A stretch of DNA of 64,000 nucleotides from NCBI RefSeq assembly GCF_002078875.1, contig NC_034412.1, positions 82,105,575-82,169,574 of the forward strand. Direction: 5' to 3'. The notes below the pieces were generated by a model. The model had not been told where the DNA came from and did no database searches. It saw only the letters and a list, made by a program, of their open reading frames with translations. The DNA comes from Numida meleagris (Eukaryota; Chordata; Aves; Galliformes; Numididae). Of the stretch, positions 49,164-60,500 are shown in pieces. Within the stretch, counting starts at the first letter, position 1; each line of letters starts with the position of its first letter. Made by a program: the position numbers and the translations under genes.

Positions 49164-50505
49164 ATAGAATCATAGACTCATAGAATCACCAAGGTTGGAA
49201 AAGACCTACAAGATCATCCAGTCCAACCGTCGACCTATCACCAGTAGTTCTCACTAAACCATGTCCCTCAACACAATATCTGAACACTCCTTGAACACCT
49301 CCAGGGTCGGTCCCTCCACCACCTCTCTGGGCAGCCCATTCCAGTGCCTGACCACTCTTTTGGAAAAGTAGTATTTCCTAATTTCCAGCCTGAATCTCCC
49401 CTGGCGCAACTTGAAGCCATTCCCCCTCGTCCTGTCACTAGTTATAAGAGAGAAGAGGCTGACCTCCAGCTCACTACAACCTCCCTTCAGGTAGTTATAG
49501 ACAGCAATAAGGTCTCCCCTGAGCCTCCTCTTCTCCAGACTGAACAACCCCAGCTACCTCAGCCGCTCCTCATAAGACCTGTTCTCCAGACCCCTCACCA
49601 GCTTTGTTGCCCTTCTCTGGACACGCTCCAGGGCCTCAATGTCTTTCTTGCAGTGAGGAGCCCAAAACTGAACACAGCACTCGAGGTGCGGCCTCACCAG
49701 GGCTGAGTACAGAGGGACAATTACCTTCCTACTTCTACTGGCAACACTGTTTCTGATACAAGCCAGGATGCCATTGGCCCTCTTGGACACTTGGGCACAC
49801 TGCTGGCCCATGTTCAGCCAAGCATTGACCAATACCCTCAGGTCCGTTTCCTCTACACAACCATCCAGCCACTCTGCTCCAAGCCCGTAGCGTTTTTTGG
49901 GGTTGTTGTGGCCAAAGTGCAGGACCCGGCACTCGGTCTTGTTGAACCTCATCCCATTGGCTTCTGCCCAGATATCCAGCCTGTCCAGATCTCTCTGTAG
50001 GGCCTTCCCACCCCCAGGCAGATCAACACTTCCTGCCAACTTGGTGTCTGTCATCTGCAAACTTACTAAGGGTGCTCTCAATGCCCTCATCCAGGTCATC
50101 AATAAAGATATTGAAGAGGACAGAACACAATACTGACCCCTGGGGAACATCACTTGTGACCGGTCGCCAGCTGGATTTAACTCCATTCACCACCACTCTC
50201 TGGGCCCGGCCCTCCAGCCAGCTCCTTACCCAGCAAAGAGTGTACCTGTCCAAGCCATGGGCTGCCAGCTTCTCCAGGAGAATGCTGTGGGAGATAGTCT
50301 CGAAGGCTTTGCTGAAGCCTAGGTAGACCACATCAACAGCCTTTCCCTCATCCACCAGGCGGGTCACTCGATCATAGAAGGAGATCAGGTTGGTCAAGCA
50401 GGACCTGCCTTTTACAAACCCATGCTGGCTAGGTCTGATGCCCCAGTAGTCTCGCACATGCCGTGTGTTCTCCCTCAAGACAATCTGCTCCAAATAGCAT
50501 GAAAA
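49164..50505 (-). mobile_element. CR1 LINE, 5'-truncated, minus strand (1.34 kb)
   Basis: The + strand begins with octamer-type ends (ATAGAATCATAGACTCATAG) and the reverse complement of a CR1 3' untranslated region. Reading the minus strand from 50505 gives the RT region, the downstream ORF2 region and the stop at 49254-49256. The protein wording ([31 protein letters not shown]) differs consistently from the 5.05-kb copy, so it is a different CR1 subfamily. The element is 5' truncated and has no clear target duplication. Another CR1 of opposite orientation lies 1 kb further on. Confidence 0.95.
49254..50505 (-). pseudogene. CR1 ORF2 reverse-transcriptase pseudogene, frameshifted at the catalytic box
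   Basis: In order on the minus strand: [14 protein letters not shown], a motif A that reads YLGFSKAFE where YLDF is expected (Asp replaced by Gly, codon 50319-50317), VPQGSVL, the catalytic FADD (50061-50050), then a frame change. The change is a 4-bp tandem duplication, TGTC TGTC on the + strand at 50045-50052, directly after the two catalytic aspartates. The second frame continues with [42 protein letters not shown] and [14 protein letters not shown], meets one TAG at 49556-49554 (Glu expected) and ends with [19 protein letters not shown]. Both the motif-A change and the frameshift abolish RT activity. Apart from these, the frame is well kept. Confidence 0.93.
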
Positions 50506-51544
50506 TATGTACATTTAAATACATAGGTATATTTTGGCCTAAAAATCAAAACAATTAATTTGCAAAGAATGTTTGACAAAAGAAATCGAAGTACAATCAT
50601 AAGAAAGTATATTCAAAATGAAGCAAGAAATCTGAGATGTTTTTGCCTTTTCACATCAAAGAATTCTGTTCAACACTTGCTTAATATAAGATAATTTGCT
50701 TTTGACAAGAAACAGTATTTTCCTTTGAATAGTTTTCAAAAACTGTACCTCTGTTCCTAGCCAAGATAAAGCAGCAGGGAAGGCAGTTATACCTTCTCTG
50801 AAAAGTACCTACAATCTGCAGCTTTTTCAAGAATAACCCTGAGAAATCAGACTATTCTTTAGAGAACAGGAAATATATCTTCATTGCCATAAAATTGTTC
50901 TAATCACTTAGCCCAGTACTTTTAAAAAAATAGAATTTTAGAACCTGTTTCTTAGTAGCATCAAAGAATGTAGCTCCACTAGTTCAATACAACTACTTTG
51001 ATTTACATGGACAGTCTAGCCTGGACCCAGTTTACTTTCCAACAAACCCCTTGAAACACAGTAAAATCCATTAGTTTCCCCTAAGAGTGAACATTCTCTG
51101 CAACCAATTACACTTTGGTAGTATAAAAGTAATTGCTTTGGAAGAAATTTAGGCCATTGTACCTCATGTATTTCAAAGCAATGCTTATGTAAGTCTATCA
51201 AAGTTAGATATCACCAGGTGTTTCTGCTGGTCATATATTCCTTCTCAGAGCAATGCATCACTGAAGTATAGTCTTACAGTACAATAGATATTGGATAGTA
51301 TACAAAAAAAGAAAAAAAAATAGGATGGATAAAATATATTAGAAAAGGGATAGAAAAACAGCTATAACTCATTGAGTTTATGTTTCTAAACTTTTTTCTA
51401 TCGCTTATATGAAAATAAGTTTCACCAATTCTTTCTGAGCCATTCTGTCATTCTGAATTCCAGATGTTTCAACCATCATAATTTTTACTCATATCTCTGT
51501 ACAAAAGACACACATACAGTTTTCTTCTTTCTCGGTGATACTGT
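50506..51544. other. Unique AT-rich non-coding stretch
   Basis: Nothing recognisable between two CR1 copies of opposite orientation, apart from an A-rich run at 51303-51320. Confidence 0.6.
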
Positions 51545-52180
51545 CTCCCCTGTCCTTTCAGGCAACACACTTTGTGCCTTGGTGGAAAAAGTATTCATGA
51601 CATCTTAGTTTTCCTGAATCACTTGCTGGGGGAGCAAAATCCATAATAGCAGAGAAAGTCCAAGACCACCTCATGAGGCTGAATGCGTGTAAGCCTGTGG
51701 TGCCAGACAACATGCACCCCAGGGTTCTGAAGGAATTGGCTGGTGTGATCATATTTGAAATGTCATGGTTTTCAGGTGAAATCCCTTGTGATCAGAAAAA
51801 AGGAAATCTCACTCCCATTTTTAAGAAAGAAAGAAAGGAAGACCTGGAGAACTATAGTCCAGTGAGCCTCACTTGTGTGCCTGGGAAGATCGTGGGGGAG
51901 ATCCTCCTGGAAGCTATGTTAAGGCACATGCAAGTCAAGGAGATGATCCAAGACAGCCACCATGGTTTCACCAAGGGCAGATCATGCGTGACCGATCTTG
52001 TAGCCTTTAATGATGGAGTGACAGCATCAGTGGATCAAGGAAGGGCAAGTGATGTCATCTACCTGGATTTCAAGAATCAGAGAAATATGGATTTGAAGGG
52101 TGGACTATTCCATGGATAAAAAGTTGGATGGTTGCAGCCAGAGAGAGAGTTGACAGTATAATTGATTCTATGTCAATTGA
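51545..52180 (+). mobile_element. CR1 LINE internal fragment with a deletion
   Basis: The + strand reads [99 protein letters not shown] (frame 51673-52119), which is CR1 RT. At about 52070-52081 the sequence jumps from motif A (YLDF) to EKYGFEGWT in another frame, so about 40 bases (SKAFDTVPHNIL-type residues) are deleted. Homology continues weakly (WIKSW, RERVDSI) to about 52180, short of the catalytic FADD box. Both ends of the element are missing, and the wording is closest to the copy at 1.80-3.16 kb. Confidence 0.9.
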
Positions 52181-55100
52181 AATCCTAAATATTCTTTCCT
52201 CTGATATGAGTGAATTTTCAACTGTAGTCAAGAGAGGTTATGTTTGTCAGTAGCAACGTTGAGAAGAAAAACTAAAAGTGAATTTAACCAGATTACTTGT
52301 AAATTTATTCTGACAAATGTTTGTTATAGTAACAGTCACTAAAGTATCATGGATTTAATTATAACTAGAGAGCCAGTGGAAATCCTTCTATCTTCTCAGA
52401 CAAAGCAAAACAATTTTTATTTTTTTTCTGCTGGCCATCACTTTAGCTAAATCTGTATTTTGTATTCTGTCTCTAGTGTGGGTTTGCATGTATGACTTGA
52501 AAAATGTAAGGTAAATCTAGCAACAGCTACTTACAGATTAGTACAGCCATAGGAAAGATGAATTATATTTTTATTTTTCCTACCTCTTACTGGTTTGAAA
52601 CCAGCTTGTTACTTGATGGAAAATCAGATGCAGTGGTAATGCACTTGAGGACTTGCTGGCCAGAAACTGATGAAATGGAGTCTTGTTCCACCCACCTCCC
52701 AAGGTTGATCACAAACTGCTTGTCTAGACATAACAGGGAACCTGGTCGCCAATTAAGCGTAGCCACAAGTAATACTAGCTATATCACTTGTGTATTGTTT
52801 CTTTGGAAAATAGGATGCCCTAACCACAGCTTCTCAATTATTCAACCAGGCTCAGGCAGATATCTTTGCCTTATTTCCCTGCAGCAGAGGTACAGAATTG
52901 TGCCTTTTCTTCATATCTAAGTTTTTACCACACTTAAACACTTTGCAATATTTTCTACTATATTTCCATATTTTCAACCCAGCTTAAAAGTAACCAAGGT
53001 TTAAGAATCGTGTCTTACTCACTCTTCCTGCCTGTTTGACCTGCAAAGAAAGAGCTCTCATGTTCTCCTTTCTCTACAGTTCTATAATAGAGGCTTGATA
53101 AATGCAGGAAAGCAGATATACAGAACAAAAGCTCATATAGAATACCTCCATTTCCATTTTAGGGAAGACCAAACTTTAGAAAACCCAAGCTGAAATATAA
53201 GAAGCTTAAATTCTTATTATTCCTATGTTTGACCTAGGGCTGGAAAACAGAAACCACTGTATTTTTAAGCATCCTTTCCTTACTCACATTCAGGTCAGGG
53301 CTTACTGTTGCTTGTACTAATATTTTAGTTCCTGGGTACTCTTATGGGTCATGCACAGTAGGCAATATCTGGAATGTAATGTATCCCACACCTTCCCATC
53401 TACAAAATATTCCCATTTTCCGCATTCACTTCAGGGAGCAGAAATTTTCCAATTAGAAACGTTCACTGAGTCCATACTCCCATTCAGTCAGGGAGCAGAA
53501 AGCATCTTGTGGACATTATTCTCATTTTCTAAAGGTCTCTTAAATACTCACTACACAACTAAATAAGCAAGATTAATACACAATTATAAGTTTTTCCTAC
53601 TTAAAACAAATCTAGTGAGTTTGACTTTTTAGTTCTACAACTCTATATGTATTCAATGAGTCAGTTCCTGGAGAAATGATGGAAGGAGGAATGCCTGGGA
53701 AAAACACTGTAATAACTAACACAGATATTTAATTCTTCATTTCCACTCTGTTTCCCTGTAAAATAATTAAGCTTTTTTGGCTACATAGGATAAGTATCCA
53801 ATTTCTAAATTGATTAAGGTCCAAATGATAATCCATTTAATTATTTATTTGGCTTCTGTTGAGAATGACTCCCCTAAACTTCCTCAGAGATCTTAAATAA
53901 CATGTAACAAAGAAAGGTCCTTTGCTCCCTGATCATTGGGAAGAGTATCTTGCCTCTTACTCTGATGAATCTGAGACAAAACTCTTCTTTGAGATTTAGG
54001 TGCTGGTTTTGGTCATATCTGATAGTATGATCTACATATCAATCAATGCTAAGGAAATTACTGCTTACACAGAAGCATAGGTTTTGCAAAATCAGATTAC
54101 ATAAAATGTAACTGTATTATAATGTACAAAATTTATCAGATATTTTTTGTTTAAATATATATTTTTTACTACTGTTAAATCTGTTATGTAAGAGGCACAG
54201 CCTTAATTCTGTTCCTTATTCCACTTACTACAGACAGAAGCTAAATGCAGCCATACAAGTTAGTCCAACAAGACTCCTAACTGCAGTAACCAAAAATAAA
54301 ATTATTCTTAAAATACCTAAAATTAAATCAGCTTCATTCATAGAGAAAAAAACCTACCAGGATGAGATTTCTGCAAATATGCTCCTTAAGATGTTTCATT
54401 TAACCTGAGATTCTTTTTACCTTTTGTACCTCTACCACTTTGCTAGTTCGTAATCAAGAAGAAAAACACAGCAGAGGCTAGGGACCAAACAGACTCAAAA
54501 TCAAAGTCTTTCAGGTGATTCAAAGATAATTAGAAGCTATTCAGGACAGACTAGCAGAAGCGGAGGCAGCTTCTAAAAGTTCCCCTCCAAAGCTCCCCAG
54601 TGGTAAGGAGAGAGAGCTCCTATATGACTCTTACATGGTAGGACAAAGGCTGGGGTATTTGCAGCTCTGGAGCAAAGCACTTCTGCAGTCCTGGAGGCAA
54701 CATTCACTTATTGACTACCAAAAGATTTGTCAAATTCTGTTATGCTTCTTTGCCATAAACAACTGAAACATGTTTGTCATATCTGTATAAAGTCAGTTAA
54801 TTGTCTGGGTTTGATCTCTGAAAAAAAAAAAAAATTTAAGTATACAAGTAGGATGACAAAAAAATTGAAGGAAGTAGCTGAAATATTAATACAGAAGTAT
54901 TTATTTACTGAGAGGTAGTGTCTTTGAATTGGTTTCTCTCCTTTATGCCCTTAATGCTTGTTTGCTCTCAAGCAGTGTTCATACTCAGAGTTCCTAGGAG
55001 TCACATCCCTCAAACACTTATATAGGAGTCACATCCCTCAAACACTTATATAATCCCTTGATGTTTCACAAGTTTCTCAGAATTTGGTATTTCCGAAGTA

Positions 55101-57472
55101 CAAGAAAATGTAAAGAGAACACTAGATAAGTTAGATCACAGAAATAAAATGGCTCACAATAAGTAGGTTTTCTAAAAAAGTCAAAGTTCTCTTCTGCTTT
55201 TCAAAAAAGTCAAGCTCTAACCAATAGGCGACTATTGCAAACTAATGCAATAAATTACAACTAAATTCCAACTAATGCAAAATACAAATAATATACAGAA
55301 TAATGAACTAAGTTAATAAATAAAAATAAGAGAAATAATGTGAATTGGTATGTAGTATTTTTGTTCAAATCTTTAAAGTATAAGGTCTACCTTCTTGAAA
55401 ATACGACTATCTATGAAGGCAACTTGTGGATGAATCATGAGTACCATAGACAACAATAAAATTGCTGCTGTGGTCTTCCCCTCAATGAGCAGAGCCTTTA
55501 TTTCATTGAAAAATCCTACTTTGCCTAGCTCTGCAGTAGAATGAAAGCATACAAGTTGCTGTATTAATCTCAGGCCTTACCTACTTCATGTGACCTATTA
55601 TGCTATTATGTGTAAAAGTCATGAGAATGCTCCAAGAACTCAGATAAATTATTTAGTACAGTTTCATTGTGATTATACACAAAGAAAACTTAAGTAATTT
55701 GAAACCTCTTTACTCTGACAGTTAAGATAGAACACATTGTAGTTTTAGCAAACTTTATGGCTAGGAAGAAAGAAAAGTAAAGCAATGGCTATCATTAAAA
55801 CTTCCTCCAATTAATGAAACCTGTCTAGAGTCAAATTTCATTTTGTGAGCTATAGATCTTTTATGCTCAGTGCATACATTTCAGGTCTCAAGGGTCCTTT
55901 TCAAATACTCAAAGTATGAATTTAGTCAACCCTTTGAAAGTTTTCAGATCAAGGTTTCCCATGTTGGTATTTCCTGTCTGGGGGTTGTGGTACAAAGAAT
56001 TTGATAGAATAGTTTCATTTTAAAACAATTTCCAAATATTGGTACCTGGCAAAAGACATTCTTCTAGTCTAGACTACAGAAGAATGCAGTAAGAGGCAAG
56101 ACATAAGTACAGCACCAAGTTTTTGCCTTCTAATCCAGGAAACATAAATCTAAAAATATCTCATCATTTTAGCCATAGCGTTCTGGTTGCTGTTTTATTA
56201 ATTGCCTTACCAGAAATGCATATATTCCCTTTACACATCTGATGGAAAAAGGACTACTGTTTAACAGAGTACACCAAACAAAAGCTATTCTATTGCAATG
56301 AGAATCCTAAACAGTGCTGTTTTCCAGGTACATTGAAAGTACCAGACCACTAAAAAGGTCGGTCAGCATCATTGGACTACTGCACAAAAATCCCTGAAAA
56401 AGCAGACGTATGAGACCATCACCATTTAAACTACATGCTTCCTCAGAATACTAAAGCCTACTACAACAGCCTACAAATATTAACTTAGTCCCACTGTAAT
56501 GTTTTGGAAAAGGAAATGCTGATAATTTGCTTTTATAGTCAAGAACTGCAGGACAAATGAATAATTTCACTAAAGAATCTTTGGCTGCAGTCAGAACAGA
56601 ATCCATTCTGATAAAACTAGCTGGCTGTAGTACATAGAGTACACATGATGTTATATGGAAAGGATGAAAGAGAAGGCAATTATGGGACGATGAGAGTCTC
56701 ACAGCACAAAGCTGTGGAATCACACCATAGTCTGACCTTTCCTCAAAATCAGATGTGTTTGGATGTTAATGTTTACTGATCTTTGAGAGGGTAGACCTAA
56801 TATGATTCTGTGTAAAGACAAGAAAATCAAAGCATCAGGCAAAAACATTTATGCAGTCTTCTGTGCATTACTTTATGTGTCATCTGTGTTAGTACTTAGC
56901 AGTTCTCATTCAAATTGTTGTTTTCCAGTTTTGTCTTTGCTTTCTGGTATATTGGTTTGATTTCAGTGTTTTGATTGGAACAAAATTTTGTATTTTTTTT
57001 AACTTAGAAGAATGTGCAGGGCTAAGTAAAATCCCAGCAATCCCATGTTCTTTTTCATGGATTTTAAATGAAACACTGAGTACCTTTTACCAAGTCACAA
57101 CCCCTTCTCTGAACAGTTTTATTTTGTAATTCTCGTATTTATGAACAGTCATTTCATAGTAATAATCGGTTGTTCCAACTGATACTAGAGCCCAATAGAG
57201 TAGGCACTCTTTTCTTCAGTAGAAGAAGACAATTTTGTTACAATTTAGAACAAGACATGGAAGGAGCAAAAGTGGAAAAAGTAAATGGAAGTTAAGTGAC
57301 TAACTTAGGACCTCGTAGTGACAAATTCAAGGTCTTCTAAACCAGACAACGTGACAGCTCAGGGTTGTCTTTCAGAATTTTTGCAATATATGTTTGCCCT
57401 ACAGATTTCTTGTCTCATTTCTAAAGGCCACTCTCTGAAATGTGTGGAAAACTTTCGGTGGGCTGAGTTCAT
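52181..57472. other. Unique AT-rich non-coding stretch (5.3 kb)
   Basis: No exon, RNA gene or transposon is recognised. One exact 28-bp tandem duplication lies at 54995-55052. Open frames such as 52558-52920 (+, 120 codons) show no domain or splice context that I can support. Confidence 0.6.
54995..55052. repeat. Exact 28-bp tandem duplication (two copies)
   Basis: The 28-base unit beginning TAGGAGTCACATCCC at 54995-55022 is repeated without a mismatch at 55023-55050, plus two further matching bases. The perfect identity and lack of other copies point to a recent local duplication. Confidence 0.95.
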
Positions 57473-57568
57473 TCAGCACCTTGCAAGACTGACCCTGATT
57501 TTTAGAGGTGCTGAGCACACACAGCTCCTGTCGACTACACTAGGATTTCACGGTACCTCTAAAAATCA
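57473..57568. repeat. Palindromic block with overlapping alternative stems, possible ancient amniote repeat
   Basis: TGATTTTTAGAGGT at 57496-57509 is the exact reverse complement of ACCTCTAAAAATCA at 57555-57568 (14-bp stem, 45-base loop). The same left arm also overlaps AGGTGCTGA (57506-57514), which pairs perfectly with TCAGCACCT at 57473-57481. The two stems share 57506-57509 and cannot both form. The wording (a GATTTTCAGAGGTGCTGAGCAC theme followed by its mirror) resembles a palindromic repeat I remember from turtle and crocodilian DNA. The family name is not known to me. Confidence 0.7.
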
Positions 57569-60500
57569 ATTCATGTCTAACGGCCTTTTCACCCATCAGA
57601 AATAATTGCTACTTCACAGGAGCATACTTACTCAGTCACTGTTTTGTTTTTAAAGGAGCCTACTTATTTTTACCCTCCTTGGAAAGTGATCTGCAAGAGA
57701 GAAAGATCAGGAACAAATTGTGTCCCAACAGGAAAATAGATTTTATATGAAACACTCATTCTGCTGATTGTCAGTCATAAAAAAAAATGCATACTTTAAC
57801 AGTTCATTCCCTTGCAGAAAAATCTGTTTAACTAATCTCATCATATAAAAAGTTCTTACTTTTAACCTTAGATAATTAGCTACGTATTCTCTGCTGGGAT
57901 ATATCTTTTATGGTTTAGGAAATGTCCTTAATACCAGTAGGAGCAGGCTAGCATGTAACAAAGGATGTCCTTTCTTTAGCTGGAACTGTGCCCAGCAGTT
58001 GGGAACTTTTTCACAGAAAGGTATTATCATCAGACATTTTCCTGATGCCTTCCTGAATATAACATTCCCAAGGACAGCACTCTAATGTAATATTATGCTG
58101 TTGTAAAATAGATTTGGAAATTAAAGCAAAGGTTTTAAATTAGTAAAATGTGCATATTTGTTAGGATGTGGCAGTGGGGTCACATCCTACAGTGCAAGTC
58201 TTTCCAATAGAAATTAAAATCCACATTAGGAAACAGTAAATTGTGTTCCTCGGTTGTTACAAATAAAACAAAACAGCTCTATTGGGATAGCGTTATGTAT
58301 ACAAACTTAACAGAAAGTTCTAGATTTCATGTGCCTACAAATTCTTCCTCAAAAGTTTAAACTTCTGCATGGTTAAAGGCTGATTTTTTTTTTCAAGTGA
58401 AGTACCAAATGTGCATTTTTCTTGTTTCTAGATCAGATCATCTGTTCTTTTATTTATGAAACCTATAGTTCAAGGAAAAAGTGAAATTTCACTTTGAGAA
58501 TTTGAGACAGAAGGAGAGCCACGAACACATGTGGGTTGTTCTGTTTTGTTTTGCTTTGTTCTTCATTTAAAGATTTTTAGTCCGTTATATCTTTGTATCT
58601 ATCTTTCTATATATGTATGAATATATCTGAGAACAATCAGAGCAATTTTGACAAATCTTGCAATGCAAAAACTCTACGTACATGGTTCTGATGCATAGAT
58701 TATATTTCCATATGGACCTGCTTAACATCTATCCCTAGGCAAATGTCATTGGTATCCAGATTTTAAAATCTAGAGAAGTAAATCTGTAGCATGTATATAT
58801 CATAAGACTTATTAGCCCCTAATGTCTTTTATTTGTCCAGGGATGTCTTGTGGTTCAATCCTATTTTCAGGGAAGTCAATTTCTAAATTGTATCATGGAA
58901 CAGACCTCCCTCCCTCATGCAGGTGTTGGAGATCAAAATAAAAAATTACTGCTCTTCAAACCCCAGAGACTGTATACCCTGGAGTAGCAGGGCTGTATCC
59001 CAGGGATAATAGCTGGAGGCTACTGTGATAAACACTGCAGGGGAAAGGAGAAAACAACCTGAGTTTTTATTGAAATATTTTTTTTCCTTTTAACTGTTCT
59101 AATACTGTGCCTCACTAGCATTCTGCATATGCATCTTTTCTACTCTACTGAATCTGGAAGTCTTTGGACAAAGCATGAATTTCCATTTTAATTTTCTATT
59201 TTGACAGAAGTAATAAAAGATCACTTAATCCATGTACTCTTCTTTGCTGCAGTAACTAAATGTGAAAACTACACTTGACAGTCTGAGAATGTGGTTAATA
59301 CCAGTTGTGAATTTATATTTCCCATTGTGAATCCTGATTTTTACTTACTTATATATGACCTGATTGTTTAATTTCAGCCTACATAGTATTGCAGTGTGTA
59401 ACTTTCTTCCCCCTCTACGTTATCACTATTTTGCTTCCCTTGTGAAAGGAAGACTATGCAGTACTATGCAGTCACACTGTCTTTTTCTTCTTTGGAGCCC
59501 CTAGTTGAGCAGAACAGTTCTTCAGTCAAATTAGGAGATTACCTATTTCACTGTTTTTTTTTCAGTCTGGACATAATTCTCCTTGAAAATACCCATCTGT
59601 TTAGAAATTAACTTTGCAAATGGCATTCACTAAGAAATTCTGTGCTACATCTCAAATAAGGTCAAGAAGTGCCACTTTGGTTGCTGATATAAATAGATAA
59701 ACTGATTTATATGGTAAAAAGTCAACATGTTCAGAACTTTCCACAGTATAGGCATTCACTTCGTTTCCAGTTTTACAGCCATGTTTGCTTCCAAGACCAT
59801 ATATATCCCTTCAAAATATGAAAAATATATTAAAATATGCATTTGTCTGCTATAAAATCAATTTTCCTACTTCCCTTACTTTCATGGAAATTAAAGATTA
59901 GTTATATCAGGAACAAACTAATAAAACTGGCAGAAAGGTATGATGAAGTAGATCAATGTTTGGAAATTATAATAAATATATGTCCTTTAGACATGAAATT
60001 TTCTCCTACATACTTTCACTTTGGTGAATTTGGTGTCATTATATTACTTTGTGGTTTTGCTCAGATACAATACTTTAATGTCTTTTAGGACATTAAAGGT
60101 ATGTCAGTTTCTGTGACATGGTAGCATTTCACACTAAGGCTAAATGTTCCTTGGCCTATACCTCATCTTTTCATTTTACTGCAGAACTGGAAGGTTGGTC
60201 CACAATAAAGCACCGTAAGAACACAAATTCCCTATGTAAAGATGGAGGACATAACACGACATTGTACTTCAACATTTCAATTAATGAAGAGGAGACTAAG
60301 GAAAAAGAAAGAAAAGAAATTAAACATCCAGAATAGCTATGTTTTATTATGCTGGTCCTCCAATATTCTGCTTTAGTCAAAGGCAAGTATTTCACCCATG
60401 ATCTCTGTCATAGTTCCAACACCTTCATAACTGTTTTTCAAGTTAAATAATACTTCCAGATATTTTCTTATATGCTCCACAACATCCATTTGCAACTCAG

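Noticed and set aside
49344..49706. Plus-strand 120-codon open frame
   Set aside because: It is antisense to the CR1 ORF2 at 49.2-50.5 kb; CR1 antisense frames are often open by composition.
58852..58861. GGTTCAATCC resembling a tRNA B box
   Set aside because: No A box or cloverleaf can be built upstream, so it is not a tRNA gene or a tRNA-derived SINE head.
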